64,000 bases of DNA from Streptomyces sp. NBC_01463 (GCA_036227345.1 CP109468.1:5394001-5458000), one strand, 5' to 3'; positions 7,792-17,199 are shown, numbered from the stretch's first letter. Translations and numbers: made by a program. The notes: generated from the letters alone by a model not told the origin.

Positions 7792-8784
7792 TCAGGCCGT
7801 CAGATCGATCCGGGTGCCGAGCCCCCGTTCCCCCGCACGGTCGATGAGCAGCCGTGCGGCGGCCAGGTCCTGGAGGCCGATGCCCACCGAGTCGAACAGG
7901 GTGATGTCCTCGGGGGAGGTGCGTCCGGCGCACGCCCCCGTCAGCACGTCCCCCAGCTCACGACGGACGTCCTGCTCGCGCAGCGCTCCCTCCGCCAGCG
8001 CGATCACCACCTCGCCTGACTTGGCCACCGCCGTGTCGTACGCGTCCACGACCACCACCGAGCGCCGCATCCCCTCGGTGTCGATCTCCCGGTGGTCCGG
8101 CCGGGGCGGCGCCCCCACCGCGTTCACGTGCAGACCCGGCCGGAACCACGCCCCCCGCACCAGCGGCTCCCGGGACGGAGTGAGCGTGCACAGCACATCG
8201 GCGGCCACGGTCACCTCGCGCGGCCCCGCCGCCACCTCGACGGCCACCCCCAGCTCGTCGGTGAGCCGCCGGGCCAGCTCCAGCGCCCGGTCGCGGGTAC
8301 GTCCCCAGAGGACCACCCGCTCGTACGACCACACCGTCCGCAGCGCGCGGGCGTGGGCCGGCGCGAGCGGGCCGGTGCCGATCAGGCCGAGCACCCGGGC
8401 ATCCGGCCGCATCAGCGCCCGGGTCGCCACCGCCGAGGCCGCCGCCGTACGGAAACGGGTCACCGCCCCGCCGTCCAGCAGCGCCGCGCACCCGCCGTCC
8501 GCCGTCGACACCGCAAGGATCGCCGAGCGCTGCACGGGCAGGGCGCGTTCCCGGTTCGCCGGCAGATCGGCCAGCAGCTTCACCGTCGCCAGCTCCGCCC
8601 GGGCGGAGGCGGCGGCCATCGCGAGGAACGCCCCGCCCTCCCCGCCGGGCAGCCGCATCACCGGGGGCACCGGCAGCACCGCCGTCCCCCGGGCGAGATC
8701 GGTGTGCGCCTCCTCCACCGCCGCCACGGTCTCCTCGTGGTCGAGCATCGCGAGGATGTCGGAGCGGGTCAGGACCAGAGTCAT
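7792..8784 (-). CDS. Ornithine cyclodeaminase/mu-crystallin family protein
   Basis: The 330-aa protein has the family architecture: an N-terminal substrate domain with the conserved Arg (VMRLP) and Lys (ATVKLL) and a Rossmann domain with LGLIGTGPLA, near residue 135. Members include ornithine cyclodeaminase, ketimine reductases and alanine dehydrogenases, all NAD(P)-dependent and acting on amino or imino acids. It is the last gene of a minus-strand operon with a BMP-type ABC importer, 35 nt after the second permease, which hints that it works on the imported compound or its product. The exact reaction cannot be read from the sequence. Confidence 0.85.
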   Translation of the reverse strand: MTLVLTRSDILAMLDHEETVAAVEEAHTDLARGTAVLPVPPVMRLPGGEGGAFLAMAAASARAELATVKLLADLPANRERALPVQRSAILAVSTADGGCAALLDGGAVTRFRTAAASAVATRALMRPDARVLGLIGTGPLAPAHARALRTVWSYERVVLWGRTRDRALELARRLTDELGVAVEVAAGPREVTVAADVLCTLTPSREPLVRGAWFRPGLHVNAVGAPPRPDHREIDTEGMRRSVVVVDAYDTAVAKSGEVVIALAEGALREQDVRRELGDVLTGACAGRTSPEDITLFDSVGIGLQDLAAARLLIDRAGERGLGTRIDLTA

Positions 8785-8819
8785 ACGGAATCCGTTCTGC
8801 GAGCGGTCGGAGGGGGCGG

Positions 8820-9752
8820 TCAGCGGGCGCCGCGGACGAACGGGACGGTCAGGCCCGACGGGGCCCGGCTGCGTCCCACCAGACCGCTCACCGCGAGCAG
8901 CGCGATGACGTACGGCAGCGTCACCAGCAGTGGCGACGGCAGGTGCAGACCCAGCGTGGGAGCGACGAACTGGAGCGCCTGCGCGAGGCCGAAGAAGAGG
9001 CACGCCACGATCGTCGGACCGCCCCGCCAGCGGCCCGCGATCACCGCGATGACGGCGAGGTAGCCGATCCCGCCGGTCATGTTGTCGCTGAACGCGTGCA
9101 CCTCGGCCAGCGAGAGCTGCGCCCCGGCGAGCCCGGCGGTCACTCCGGTCAGGAGCACCGCCGCGTACCGGACCGCCGCCACCGGCAGGCCGCTGCGGTC
9201 GGCGGCGGTGGCGTCCTCGCCGATCGCGTCGGCCATCAGCCCCGGGCCGGTGCGGCGGCTCAGCAGCAGGGCCAGGGCCCCGGCCACCGCGAACGCCAGA
9301 TAGCCGAGGGCGGTCTGCTCGAACAGGGCAGGACCGAGGACCGGCAGCTCGTGGAGGAGCGGCACGGCGACGGGGTCGAAGCCCGCCACCGAGTCCCCGG
9401 TGCCCTCCGGGAACAGCAGCCGCGCCCCGTAGGTGGTCGCGCCGAGGGCCAGCGCGTTGGCCGTGATGCCGGTGACGATCTGGTCGGCGCGCAGGGTCAC
9501 GCTCAGCAGCGCCTGGACGGCGGCGAAGAGGAGGCCGGCGATCAGCGCGCACAGCACCCCGGCGGCCGCGCTGCCCGTGGTGTACGAGCCGGCCGCGCCC
9601 GCGAAGGCGCCGGTGAGCATCATGCCCTCGACGCTCAGGTTCAGGACGCCGGCCCGTTCGCTGACCAGCTCCCCGGACGAGGCGAGCAGCAGCGGCACGG
9701 CGAGCCGCACCCCGCCCGAGGCGAGTTCGGTGAGGACCTGCTCGGTGCTCAT
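8820..9752 (-). CDS. ABC importer permease 2 (BMP-type)
   Basis: The 310-aa inner-membrane protein has eight or more hydrophobic helices and belongs to the BPD_transp_2 group used by BMP-dependent importers. The E-R-A-G-V-L-N-L-S-V-E-G-M-M motif near residue 33 is characteristic of the NupQ/YufQ-type subunit. The ATG at 9752 overlaps the stop of permease 1 by 4 nt (ATGA), so translation is coupled. It pairs with the other permease to form the channel of the importer. Confidence 0.9.
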   Translation of the reverse strand: MSTEQVLTELASGGVRLAVPLLLASSGELVSERAGVLNLSVEGMMLTGAFAGAAGSYTTGSAAAGVLCALIAGLLFAAVQALLSVTLRADQIVTGITANALALGATTYGARLLFPEGTGDSVAGFDPVAVPLLHELPVLGPALFEQTALGYLAFAVAGALALLLSRRTGPGLMADAIGEDATAADRSGLPVAAVRYAAVLLTGVTAGLAGAQLSLAEVHAFSDNMTGGIGYLAVIAVIAGRWRGGPTIVACLFFGLAQALQFVAPTLGLHLPSPLLVTLPYVIALLAVSGLVGRSRAPSGLTVPFVRGAR

Positions 9753-10801
9753 GGGCGCTTCTCCTTCCACAGCATCGAGGCGGCGATGAACAGCACCAGC
9801 AGGCTCTGCACGATCTGCACGGAGGAGGCGGGCACCTGGGAGGCCAGCTGGAGGTTGATGCCGCCGTTCGTCAGGAAGCCGAAGAGCAGCGAGACGCCCA
9901 CGACGGCGGTGAGCGAGCCCCGGGCCAGCAGGCCGACCACCAGCCCGGAGAAGCCGTAGCCGGACGAGAAGTGTTCGGCCAGCACGAAGGGCGCGGTCGC
10001 CATGAGCGCGGCGCCCGCCAGCCCGGCGAAGCCGCCCGCGACGGCCAGTGAGCCGGCCCGCAGCCGGTCGACCGGGGCGCCCAGCCGCAGCGAGGCCGGG
10101 CGCGAGTGCCCGACGGCGCGCAGCCGGAGTCCGGTCGGGGAGTGGTGCAGGACGAGCGCGGTCACCACGGCGGCCAGCAGGGCGACGGCCACGATCGCGG
10201 TGGCGGGCGAGTCCGCCGGTCCGAGCAGCGGCAGCCGGCCGGCTTCGGGCAGCGGCGCCGACTGCGGGAGCGTCTCGGTGGAGGTGGCGGGCTGCCGCAG
10301 CAGGGCCTCCTCGTGCACGGCGAGCGAGACGAGCCCGATGCCGACGAAGTTCAGGAGCAGCGTGGTGATGACCTCGCTGGTGCCGCGCCGCACCAGCAGC
10401 AGGCCGGCCGCCCAGGCCCACAGGGCGCCCGCCGCGCAGCCCGCGGCCAGCACGGCCGTGACCCCGAGCACCGGGGGCGTCCCCGCGGGCAGTGCGAGGC
10501 CGGCCGCCGCGCCCGCGACCCCGCCGGCGCAGAGCTGGCCCTCGCCGCCGACGTTCACCAGGCCGGCGCGGTGGGCGACGGTGAACCCGGTGGCGATCAG
10601 GGCGAGGACGGCGGCGGTGTTGAGGGAGGAGCCGATCGCGTAAGGGGTGCTGAACATGCCCTCGATCAGGGCGCCGCCCGCAGCGGCCGGGGTGGCACCG
10701 GCACCGATGACGAGGAGGAGTCCGGCGCCGGCGGCCGCGAGGGCGGCCAGCGAGGCGATGACGGCGGGGTGCCGCCAGGAGGGGGTGAGGGGCGCGATCA
10801 T
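9749..10801 (-). CDS. ABC importer permease 1 (BMP-type)
   Basis: The 350-aa membrane protein is the NupP/YufP-type subunit: an N-terminal helix, a long loop and a multi-helix core containing F-T-V-A-H-R-A-G-L-V-N-V-G-G-E-G-Q and the T-S-E-V-I-T-T-L-L-L-N-F motif that contacts the ATPase. Its ATG overlaps the ATPase stop by 4 nt. Expected partners are the double ATPase upstream, the second permease downstream and the lipoprotein that starts the operon. Confidence 0.9.
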   Translation of the reverse strand: MIAPLTPSWRHPAVIASLAALAAAGAGLLLVIGAGATPAAAGGALIEGMFSTPYAIGSSLNTAAVLALIATGFTVAHRAGLVNVGGEGQLCAGGVAGAAAGLALPAGTPPVLGVTAVLAAGCAAGALWAWAAGLLLVRRGTSEVITTLLLNFVGIGLVSLAVHEEALLRQPATSTETLPQSAPLPEAGRLPLLGPADSPATAIVAVALLAAVVTALVLHHSPTGLRLRAVGHSRPASLRLGAPVDRLRAGSLAVAGGFAGLAGAALMATAPFVLAEHFSSGYGFSGLVVGLLARGSLTAVVGVSLLFGFLTNGGINLQLASQVPASSVQIVQSLLVLFIAASMLWKEKRP

Positions 10802-12402
10802 GAGGCCGCTTCCAGTTCTGGGGTGCCGGCGCCGAGCATCAGACGGGAGACGGTGGCGCGGGCGCCGGGGTCCGCGGTGGTGACGGGGCCGTGGAGCCGG
10901 CCCCGGTAGGCGACCGCGATCCGGTCGCAGAGGGCGAGGAGTTCGTCGAGCTCGCTGGAGACCACCAGGACGCCCGCCCCACGGGCCGCGGCCTCCCGCA
11001 GCCTGCCGAGTACGGCGTCTACCGCTCCGACGTCCAGACCCCGGGTCGGCTGGGCGGCGGCCAGGCAGACGAGCGGGTCGAGGGCCAGCTCCCGGGCGAG
11101 GACGACCTTCTGCTGGTTGCCGCCGGAGAGACTGGACATCGGCGCGCCGGGACCGGCGGCCCGGACGTCGTACTCGGCCAGCACCCGATCGGCCGCCCGG
11201 TGCATCGCGGCCCGGTCCAGGAGCACCCCGAAGCGGCGGAACGCGCCGAGCCGTCCGAGGAACAGGTTCTCCGCGACCGACAGTTCGGGCACGCAGCCCT
11301 CGTGGTGCCGGTCCTCGGGGACGATCCCCAGGCCGGCGGCGGTACGGGTGCGCGGCGAGGCACGGGTCAGGTCCGTTCCGCCGGCCTCGACGCGCCCGTC
11401 CTCGACGGTCAGGGCCCCGCCGAGCACGGCCATCAGTTCGCTCTGGCCGTTGCCCTCGACCCCGGCGATGCCGAGGATCTCGCCGGGTGCCAGGTCGAGT
11501 CCGACGTCCTCCAGCGCGTACGACCCGTCGCCGCGCCGGACCGAGACCCCGCGCAGGCGCAGGGCGGGGACCCCGGCCCGTACGGCGTCTTCCGCGCCCG
11601 CACCCGGTGCCCGGCCCGTATGCGTACCCGTCTCCGGCTCCAGGCCCAGTGTGGCCGCGAGTTCCGGAGCCAGATCGGCCGGGGCGCGGCCGATCATCAG
11701 CGGGACCAGCTTCTCGGCGGGCAGCTCGGAGAGCGGGGCGCTGCCCGCGACGCGGCCGCCGCGCAGCACGGTCGCCGCGTCACCGGCCCGGGCCACCTCG
11801 CCGAGCTTGTGCGTGATCAGGACGACGGCCCGGCCGTCCGCCGCGATGCGGCGGCAGGTGTCGAGCAGGGCGTCCACCTCCGCCGGGGCCAGCACGCCGG
11901 TCGGTTCGTCCAGCAGGAGCAGCCGCGGATCGCGCAGCAGGCACTTGACGATCTCGACGCGCTGGCGGATGCCGACGGGGAGGTCGGCGATCCGGGCGGC
12001 GGGGTCGACCCCGAGTCCGTACGCCTCCTCCAGACGGTCGAGCCTGGTGGCGAGTTCGCGGCGCGGCAGCCGCAGCGAGCGGGCGGCCGGCAGCAGCAGG
12101 TTCTCCGCCACGGTCAGGGTCGGTACGAGGGAGAAGTGCTGGTGCACGGTGGCGATCCCGGCGGCCAGCGCGTCGGCCGGACGGGCGGGCGCGTACCCCT
12201 GTCCGTCCAGCCGCATCGTCCCCGCGTCGGGGGTGAGGCCGCCGCCGACGAGGTGGCAGAGCGTGGACTTGCCCGCGCCGTTCTCGCCGAGGACGCAGTG
12301 GACGGTGCCCGCCTCGACCCGCAGGGCGACGTCGTCCAGGGCGCGGGTGTCACCGAACGACTTGGTCAGTCCGGCGATCTCCAGAGCGGCGGGCGCGCTC
12401 AC
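10798..12402 (-). CDS. ABC importer double ATPase (RbsA/NupO-like)
   Basis: The 534-aa protein contains two fused nucleotide-binding domains. The first has a canonical Walker A (GENGAGKST), a modified signature (LPVGIRQRVEI) and Walker B (LLLLDEPTG). The second has the degenerate Walker A typical of this family (GVEGNGQSEL) and signature LSGGNQQKVVL. In its Walker B region the sequence reads VCLAAAQPTRG where LLIAAQPTRG is usual. A low-complexity spacer of about 30 residues rich in Gly/Ala/Thr joins the halves. The GTG at 12402 overlaps the lipoprotein stop (GTGA). It powers uptake through the two permeases. Confidence 0.92.
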   Translation of the reverse strand: MSAPAALEIAGLTKSFGDTRALDDVALRVEAGTVHCVLGENGAGKSTLCHLVGGGLTPDAGTMRLDGQGYAPARPADALAAGIATVHQHFSLVPTLTVAENLLLPAARSLRLPRRELATRLDRLEEAYGLGVDPAARIADLPVGIRQRVEIVKCLLRDPRLLLLDEPTGVLAPAEVDALLDTCRRIAADGRAVVLITHKLGEVARAGDAATVLRGGRVAGSAPLSELPAEKLVPLMIGRAPADLAPELAATLGLEPETGTHTGRAPGAGAEDAVRAGVPALRLRGVSVRRGDGSYALEDVGLDLAPGEILGIAGVEGNGQSELMAVLGGALTVEDGRVEAGGTDLTRASPRTRTAAGLGIVPEDRHHEGCVPELSVAENLFLGRLGAFRRFGVLLDRAAMHRAADRVLAEYDVRAAGPGAPMSSLSGGNQQKVVLARELALDPLVCLAAAQPTRGLDVGAVDAVLGRLREAAARGAGVLVVSSELDELLALCDRIAVAYRGRLHGPVTTADPGARATVSRLMLGAGTPELEAAS

Positions 12403-13397
12403 AGGGTGGTGATCTTCCCGGTGGCGATCCGCTGCTTCAGCTCGTCGAGCTTGCGCCGGGTGGCCGCGTCCGCGCCGCACACCAGGAGGTCGCTGGCGGG
12501 CTTGTCGGTGGTGAGGCCGAACTTCACGTTCTCGGCCTTCCAGGTCCCGTCGAGCGCGTGCGCGACGGCGTACTCGATCTCGGCGCCGATGTCCGTCTTC
12601 ACATAGCCCGCGTACGCCGGGGCGCTGCCGCACTCCGCCGGGATCGGGCCGCCGACGATCCGGCCGCCGCGTTGCGAGGCGGCCTGGGCCAGGCCCTTCT
12701 GGCCGAGGTTCAGGACCTGGCCCAGCACGTCCGCCCCGGCGCCGAAGTCGGCCAGTGCGGACTGCTTGGCCTTGGCGACGTCGTTGAAGTCGCCCGGGTA
12801 CTGCGGGGGCAGCACCCGCACACCCGGCTTCGCGGCCTTCGCCCCGTTGGCGAACTCCTCGGCCGCGTTGACGATCGCGGGAAGTTCGGCGCCGCCGACG
12901 AATCCGACGGTCCCCTTCTTGCTGAGCAGGGCGGCGGACGCGCCGGAGAGGAAGGCGGCCTCGGCCTGCTGGGGGTCGTACAGGCCGAGGTTGGCCAGCG
13001 GCTTCCCGTCGGCCGGCCCGCCGATCTCGACGAACTTCACCTCCGGGAAGCGCGGGGCGACCTTGCGGACGGAGGCGTCGGTCTGGCCGCCGAGCGAGAT
13101 CACCAGGTCGGAGGAGCCGGCGAAGCGGACGAGGGCCGCCTCGTAGTCGGCGGCCGGGATCTGCTCGACCATGGTGAGCCGCGCCTTGCCCCGGTGCGCC
13201 TTCCCGGCGCGCAGGTACCCGAGGTGCGCGGACTGCATGAATCCCTGGTCGGAGACCGATCCGGCGAACAGGACGCCGACCCTGACGGCGTCGCCGGAGC
13301 CCTCGGCCGATGAGCCCCCGTCCGAACCGCAGGCGGTGAGCAGGAGCAGGCCCGCGGCCAGTGCCGAGGCCGTGACGGAGTTGCGCAGGTGCACCAC
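12399..13397 (-). CDS. BMP family substrate-binding lipoprotein
   Basis: The 332-aa protein begins with a lipoprotein signal (LLLTAC lipobox; mature Cys about residue 23) followed by a Ser/Gly-rich spacer. The periplasmic-binding fold starts with VRVGVLFAGSVSDQGFMQSAHLG, the usual opening of the BMP (PnrA/TmpC) family. That family mostly binds purine nucleosides. Here the operon partners suggest an amino-acid-like ligand is also possible. Two adjacent GTG codons (13397, 13394) follow a GGAGG, and either may start translation. It is the first gene of a five-gene operon divergent from a GntR regulator. Confidence 0.9.
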   Translation of the reverse strand: MVHLRNSVTASALAAGLLLLTACGSDGGSSAEGSGDAVRVGVLFAGSVSDQGFMQSAHLGYLRAGKAHRGKARLTMVEQIPAADYEAALVRFAGSSDLVISLGGQTDASVRKVAPRFPEVKFVEIGGPADGKPLANLGLYDPQQAEAAFLSGASAALLSKKGTVGFVGGAELPAIVNAAEEFANGAKAAKPGVRVLPPQYPGDFNDVAKAKQSALADFGAGADVLGQVLNLGQKGLAQAASQRGGRIVGGPIPAECGSAPAYAGYVKTDIGAEIEYAVAHALDGTWKAENVKFGLTTDKPASDLLVCGADAATRRKLDELKQRIATGKITTL

Positions 13398-13430
13398 GGG
13401 TGCCTCCAGGAGGACGTGCGGCCCACGGGC

Positions 13431-13452
13431 CGGTTACTGGTATACCGTTACG
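13431..13452. promoter_or_regulatory. Likely GntR operator (GGTATACC palindrome)
   Basis: The divergent gap between the BMP operon and the GntR gene contains a perfect 8-bp palindrome GGTATACC (13439-13446), flanked by two GTTAC direct repeats. TGGTATACCA-like palindromes are common targets of FCD-type GntR regulators. The site lies 42 nt upstream of the lipoprotein start, a good position for repression of the operon. Confidence 0.5.
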
Positions 13453-13567
13453 CGGCTCAGTGTCGGCCCGCCGTGTTGCGGCCGTGTTAGGCGTCGGTTA
13501 GCAATGGCGGCGCCCTCGCCCCGCCCGCGTAACCTGTGGTTGACGGACGGCAGGAGGAGGAACCGCG

Positions 13568-14281
13568 GTGACGGAGCGCAGCTCGCTGCGGGACCTGGTG
13601 TACGAGACCCTGCGGCGGCGGATCGTCGAGGTCGACCTCCCGCCGGGCCGGCGCCTCGTGGAACGGGACCTCGCCGCCGAGCTGAAGGTCTCCCGCATCC
13701 CCCTGCGCGAAGGGCTGCGGCTGCTCGCCGCGGAGGGACTGGTCGTGCTGGTCCCGCACCGGGGCGCGCTGGTGGCGCCGTTCACGCCCGCCGACGTACG
13801 GGACCTCTTCGACGTACGCGAGTCGCTGGAGTCCCTCGCGGCCCGGCTCACCGCCGAGCGCCACGACGGGACCGGGCTGGCCCGGCTGGCGGAGCGGCTG
13901 GAGCAGGCGAGGTCGGCGACCAGGTCCGGGGACTGGCGGGCCATCGCCGAGGCGAACGCGGGCTTCCACGTCGACATCGTGGAACTGGCCGCTAACCCGC
14001 TGCTCAGCGGCATCATGGGCCCGCTGGAGGCCCGTACGCACTGGCTGTTCCGGCTGACCGCGCAGCGCGACGCGGACGAGCAGTGCGCCGAGCACGAGGT
14101 GCTGTACGAGGCCATCGCGGCCCGGGACGCGGACCGGGCCGCCGCCCTGGCCCACGCACACGTGGCGAGCGGCCGGGCGACCAGCACGGAGCTGGCCGCC
14201 CGCTGGTCGCACCCCGAGGTCGACCCGGCCGAGGTCGCCTCACGCCGGCGCCGCCGGGCCCCGGAGTCCCCGGCGGCCTGA
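13568..14281 (+). CDS. GntR family regulator, FCD (FadR) subfamily
   Basis: The 237-aa protein starts at GTG 13568 after AGGAGG. Residues 1-75 form the winged helix (LRDLVYETLRRRIVEVDLPPG, then LKVSRIPLREGLRLLAAEGLV). Residues 80-220 are the all-helical FCD effector domain, with metal or ligand residues in DLFDVRESLE, FHVDIVELA and the EHEVLYEAI motif. It is divergent from the BMP importer operon and probably represses it, responding to the transported compound or a metabolite of it. The C-terminal tail is Arg-rich (SRRRRRAPE) and extends beyond the usual domain end. Confidence 0.9.
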   Translation: MTERSSLRDLVYETLRRRIVEVDLPPGRRLVERDLAAELKVSRIPLREGLRLLAAEGLVVLVPHRGALVAPFTPADVRDLFDVRESLESLAARLTAERHDGTGLARLAERLEQARSATRSGDWRAIAEANAGFHVDIVELAANPLLSGIMGPLEARTHWLFRLTAQRDADEQCAEHEVLYEAIAARDADRAAALAHAHVASGRATSTELAARWSHPEVDPAEVASRRRRRAPESPAA

Positions 14282-14298
14282 CGCGGCCGCCGCTCCGG

Positions 14299-15387
14299 TC
14301 AGGCGTGCCGGGGCGAGGTGCCCGTGTCCGTGCCCGGCCGGCGCTCCACCCGGGTGGAGCCGCCCGGTTCCCCGTGCATCTCCGGGTGCGGATGGGGATG
14401 CGGCTCCGTGGCCGAGGGCAGACGCCGCCGCCTGCGGTGCTTGAGGAGTGCCCAGGGCGCCCGGGCCCCGGTGACCTCCGTACCGGCCTCCCTGGCCGCC
14501 TGGGACGCCGCCTTGGCCACCGGCAGCATGTCCTCGCGCCGGGCCCCGTCCAGATGATCGGTCTCCGGCCACAGCCCGAGCACCGCGCAGAGCGTCGGCA
14601 GCAGCGCCATCGCCGCCGTCGCGTAGCCCTCCGCCGACGGGTGGTAGTTGTCCGGGCCGAACAGCTCCCGCGGGTTCGCCTCGAACTCCGGGCCCAGCAG
14701 ATCGCCCAGCGACACCGTCCGCCCGCCCTGCTCGACCGAACCGATCGTCTGCGCCGCCGCCAGCTGCCGGCTCACCCGCCGCGCCAGCCACCGCAGCGGC
14801 TGGTAGACCGGCTCGATCGTGCCCAGGTCGGGGCAGGTGCCCACGACGACCTCGGCCCCCGCCGTCCGCAGCCTGCGCACCGCCGTCGTCAGACAGCGCA
14901 CCGACTGGGTGGCGGGCATCCGGTGCGTGACGTCGTTCGCCCCGATCATGATCACGCAGACGTCCGGCACCCGGGCCGGGTCCGCGAGGAGCAGCGAGAC
15001 CTGCCGCTCCAGATCGTCCGAACGGGCACCCGGCTGCGCCACATTGCGCAGATCCACCGGCCGCTCCGACACCGCCGCGAGCCCCGAGGCGAGCAGCGCC
15101 CCCGGGGTGTGCCCGGCCCGGCGCACCCCCTGCCCGGCCGCCGTGGAGTCACCGAGCAGCCCGAACCGCAAGGGTTCCGCGGGGCCGGCGAACGCCACCC
15201 CGTACCGCCCGTCCGCACTCGGCGGGACCGGTGCGACACCACCGCCCACCTGCCGCTTCGCCAGCTGGACCTCCGCCAGCAGGACGCCTACCGCCGCGGC
15301 GCCCAGCAGCCCGATGCTGCCACCGCCGTAGGCCGCGCCCGCCGCGATCCGCCGTGCCACCCTCGCCCTCGACACAGTCCGGTCCAC
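14299..15387 (-). CDS. Membrane-anchored SGNH/GDSL hydrolase
   Basis: The protein is 362 aa from GTG 15387, or 358 aa from GTG 15375, which has a better spaced GAGGAGG. After one N-terminal membrane helix (about residues 16-38) the SGNH domain shows block I GLLGDSTAAGQG (catalytic Ser), block III MIGANDV and block V NYHPSAEGY (Asp and His absent from the usual DxxH spacing, replaced by DNYHPS). A His/Pro-rich segment (EPHPHPHPEMHG) and a basic patch form the C-terminal tail. It should be an extracellular esterase or acyl hydrolase tethered to the membrane. It is divergent from cystathionine beta-synthase. Confidence 0.85.
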   Translation of the reverse strand: MDRTVSRARVARRIAAGAAYGGGSIGLLGAAAVGVLLAEVQLAKRQVGGGVAPVPPSADGRYGVAFAGPAEPLRFGLLGDSTAAGQGVRRAGHTPGALLASGLAAVSERPVDLRNVAQPGARSDDLERQVSLLLADPARVPDVCVIMIGANDVTHRMPATQSVRCLTTAVRRLRTAGAEVVVGTCPDLGTIEPVYQPLRWLARRVSRQLAAAQTIGSVEQGGRTVSLGDLLGPEFEANPRELFGPDNYHPSAEGYATAAMALLPTLCAVLGLWPETDHLDGARREDMLPVAKAASQAAREAGTEVTGARAPWALLKHRRRRRLPSATEPHPHPHPEMHGEPGGSTRVERRPGTDTGTSPRHA

Positions 15388-15523
15388 CTCCTCGTCGCCG
15401 TGCTGCCGTACCGCCGTACACAGAGCTAACTGCCCCCAAGTGACCGTCGTTCAATCGCTTCGCCCAATCTCGTGCCCGTACGCATACTCTTGCCGCACCA
15501 TCTCGGAGACCCCGGAGTACACG

Positions 15524-16936
15524 GTGCAATTCCACGATTCGATGATCAGTCTCGTAGGCAATACCCCGCTGGTGAGGCTGCGCAGTGTCACGGCCGGCAT
15601 CCAGGCGACGGTCCTGGCCAAGGTCGAGTACTTCAACCCCGGCGGTTCGGTCAAGGACCGGATCGCCCTGCGCATGATCGAGGCCGCCGAGCAGAGCGGC
15701 GAGCTGCTGCCCGGCGGCACGATCGTCGAGCCGACCAGCGGCAACACGGGCGTCGGCCTGGCGATCGTCGCGCAGCAGAAGGGCTACAAGTGCATCTTCG
15801 TCTGCCCGGACAAGGTGTCCACGGACAAGATCAACGTACTGCGCGCCTACGGTGCCGAGGTCGTCGTCTGCCCGACGGCCGTCGACCCCGAGCATCCGGA
15901 CTCGTACTACAACGTCTCGGACCGGCTGGTCCGTGAGACGCCGGGCGCCTGGAAGCCCGACCAGTACTCGAACCCCAACAACCCGCGCTCGCACTACGAG
16001 ACCACCGGTCCCGAGCTGTGGGAGCAGACGGAGGGGAAGATCACCCACTTCGTCGCGGGGGTCGGCACCGGCGGCACCATCAGCGGCACCGGCCGCTATC
16101 TGAAGGAGGCCAGCGGCGGCGCCGTCCAGGTGATCGGCGCGGACCCGGAGGGCTCGGTCTACTCCGGCGGCTCCGGCCGGCCGTATCTGGTCGAGGGCGT
16201 CGGTGAGGACTTCTGGCCGTCGGCGTACGACCGGACGGTCACGGACGAGATCGTCGCCGTGTCCGACAAGGACTCCTTCCAGATGACCCGCAGGCTCGCC
16301 AAGGAGGAGGGGCTGCTCGTCGGCGGTTCCTGCGGTATGGCGGTCGTGGGCGCCCTGGAGGTCGCGAAGCGGCTCGGACCCGACGACGTGGTCGTCGTCC
16401 TGCTGCCGGACAGCGGCCGCGGCTACCTGTCGAAGATCTTCAACGACGAGTGGATGGCCGACTACGGCTTCCTGGAGGACACCGGCCCCTCCGCCCGGGT
16501 CGCGGACGTCCTCGACTACAAGGCGGGCCCGATCCCGACGCTCGTCCACATGCACCCGGAGGAGACCGTCGGCGAGGCGATCGACGTGCTCCGCGAGTAC
16601 GGCGTCTCCCAGATGCCGATCGTGAAGCCCGGCGCGGGCCACCCGGACGTGATGGCCGCCGAGGTCATCGGCTCGGTCGTCGAGCGCGAACTGCTCAACG
16701 CGCTCTTCGCCCAGCGCGCCTCGCTCTCCGACCCGCTGGAGAAGCACATGTCCCCGCCGCTGCCGCAGGTCGGCTCCGGCGAACCGGTCGAGGACCTGAT
16801 GGCCGTGCTCGGCGGTACGGGGGCCGCGGACGCGGCGATCGTGCTGGTGGAGGGCAAGCCCAAGGGCGTTGTCAGCCGCCAGGACCTGCTGGCGTTCCTC
16901 GCCAAGGACGCGACGGCCGCCACCGTCACGCCGTAG
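15524..16936 (+). CDS. cbs: Cystathionine beta-synthase
   Basis: The 470-aa PLP enzyme condenses homocysteine with serine in transsulfuration. The PLP lysine is Lys44 (GGSVKDRIA), the substrate loop TSGNTG is at 71-76 and the phosphate loop GTGGT at 181-185. Unlike cysteine synthases it has a C-terminal pair of CBS domains (from about residue 345), seen as TLVHMHPEETVGEAIDVLREYGVSQ and a second copy ending in PKGVVSRQDLL. The GTG at 15524 follows GGAG at 6-nt spacing; the frame is open further upstream, but the family begins MQ-x-x-D-S-M-I, matching this start. Confidence 0.93.
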   Translation: MQFHDSMISLVGNTPLVRLRSVTAGIQATVLAKVEYFNPGGSVKDRIALRMIEAAEQSGELLPGGTIVEPTSGNTGVGLAIVAQQKGYKCIFVCPDKVSTDKINVLRAYGAEVVVCPTAVDPEHPDSYYNVSDRLVRETPGAWKPDQYSNPNNPRSHYETTGPELWEQTEGKITHFVAGVGTGGTISGTGRYLKEASGGAVQVIGADPEGSVYSGGSGRPYLVEGVGEDFWPSAYDRTVTDEIVAVSDKDSFQMTRRLAKEEGLLVGGSCGMAVVGALEVAKRLGPDDVVVVLLPDSGRGYLSKIFNDEWMADYGFLEDTGPSARVADVLDYKAGPIPTLVHMHPEETVGEAIDVLREYGVSQMPIVKPGAGHPDVMAAEVIGSVVERELLNALFAQRASLSDPLEKHMSPPLPQVGSGEPVEDLMAVLGGTGAADAAIVLVEGKPKGVVSRQDLLAFLAKDATAATVTP

Positions 16937-17136
16937 GGCGGGAGCGCGGGCTTCGCGAAAACGGTACGAGCGCGACACGTACCCGCAGCACCGGCTTAAC
17001 ACGGCTCGGGCAGATTAGTGGGTGTCGGCAGGGAAACCCGCCGGCACCGAGTACGGCGACACGGACTACGGAGCGGCTCCCGGACCTCCACCGTCGCCCG
17101 GATGCGGAGACCGGCCCTGACCCGGACCGCGTCCCT

Positions 17137-17193
17137 CGCGGGGACCGCCGTCGTCCCGCCCCCTGGGAAACCGGGGGTGCGGCGGTCCCCGCG
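17137..17193. terminator. Large hairpin between convergent genes
   Basis: CGCGGGGACCGCCG (17137-17150) pairs perfectly with 17180-17193. The 29-nt loop contains a second C-run/G-run stem. It lies between the stops of cbs and the XRE regulator and probably terminates both. Nothing else was found in the 263-bp gap. Confidence 0.7.
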
Positions 17194-17199
17194 ATACAT

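Noticed and set aside
15149..17002. A long minus-strand frame antisense to cystathionine beta-synthase
   Set aside because: The sense strand encodes a complete enzyme with all motifs; the antisense frame is low-complexity.
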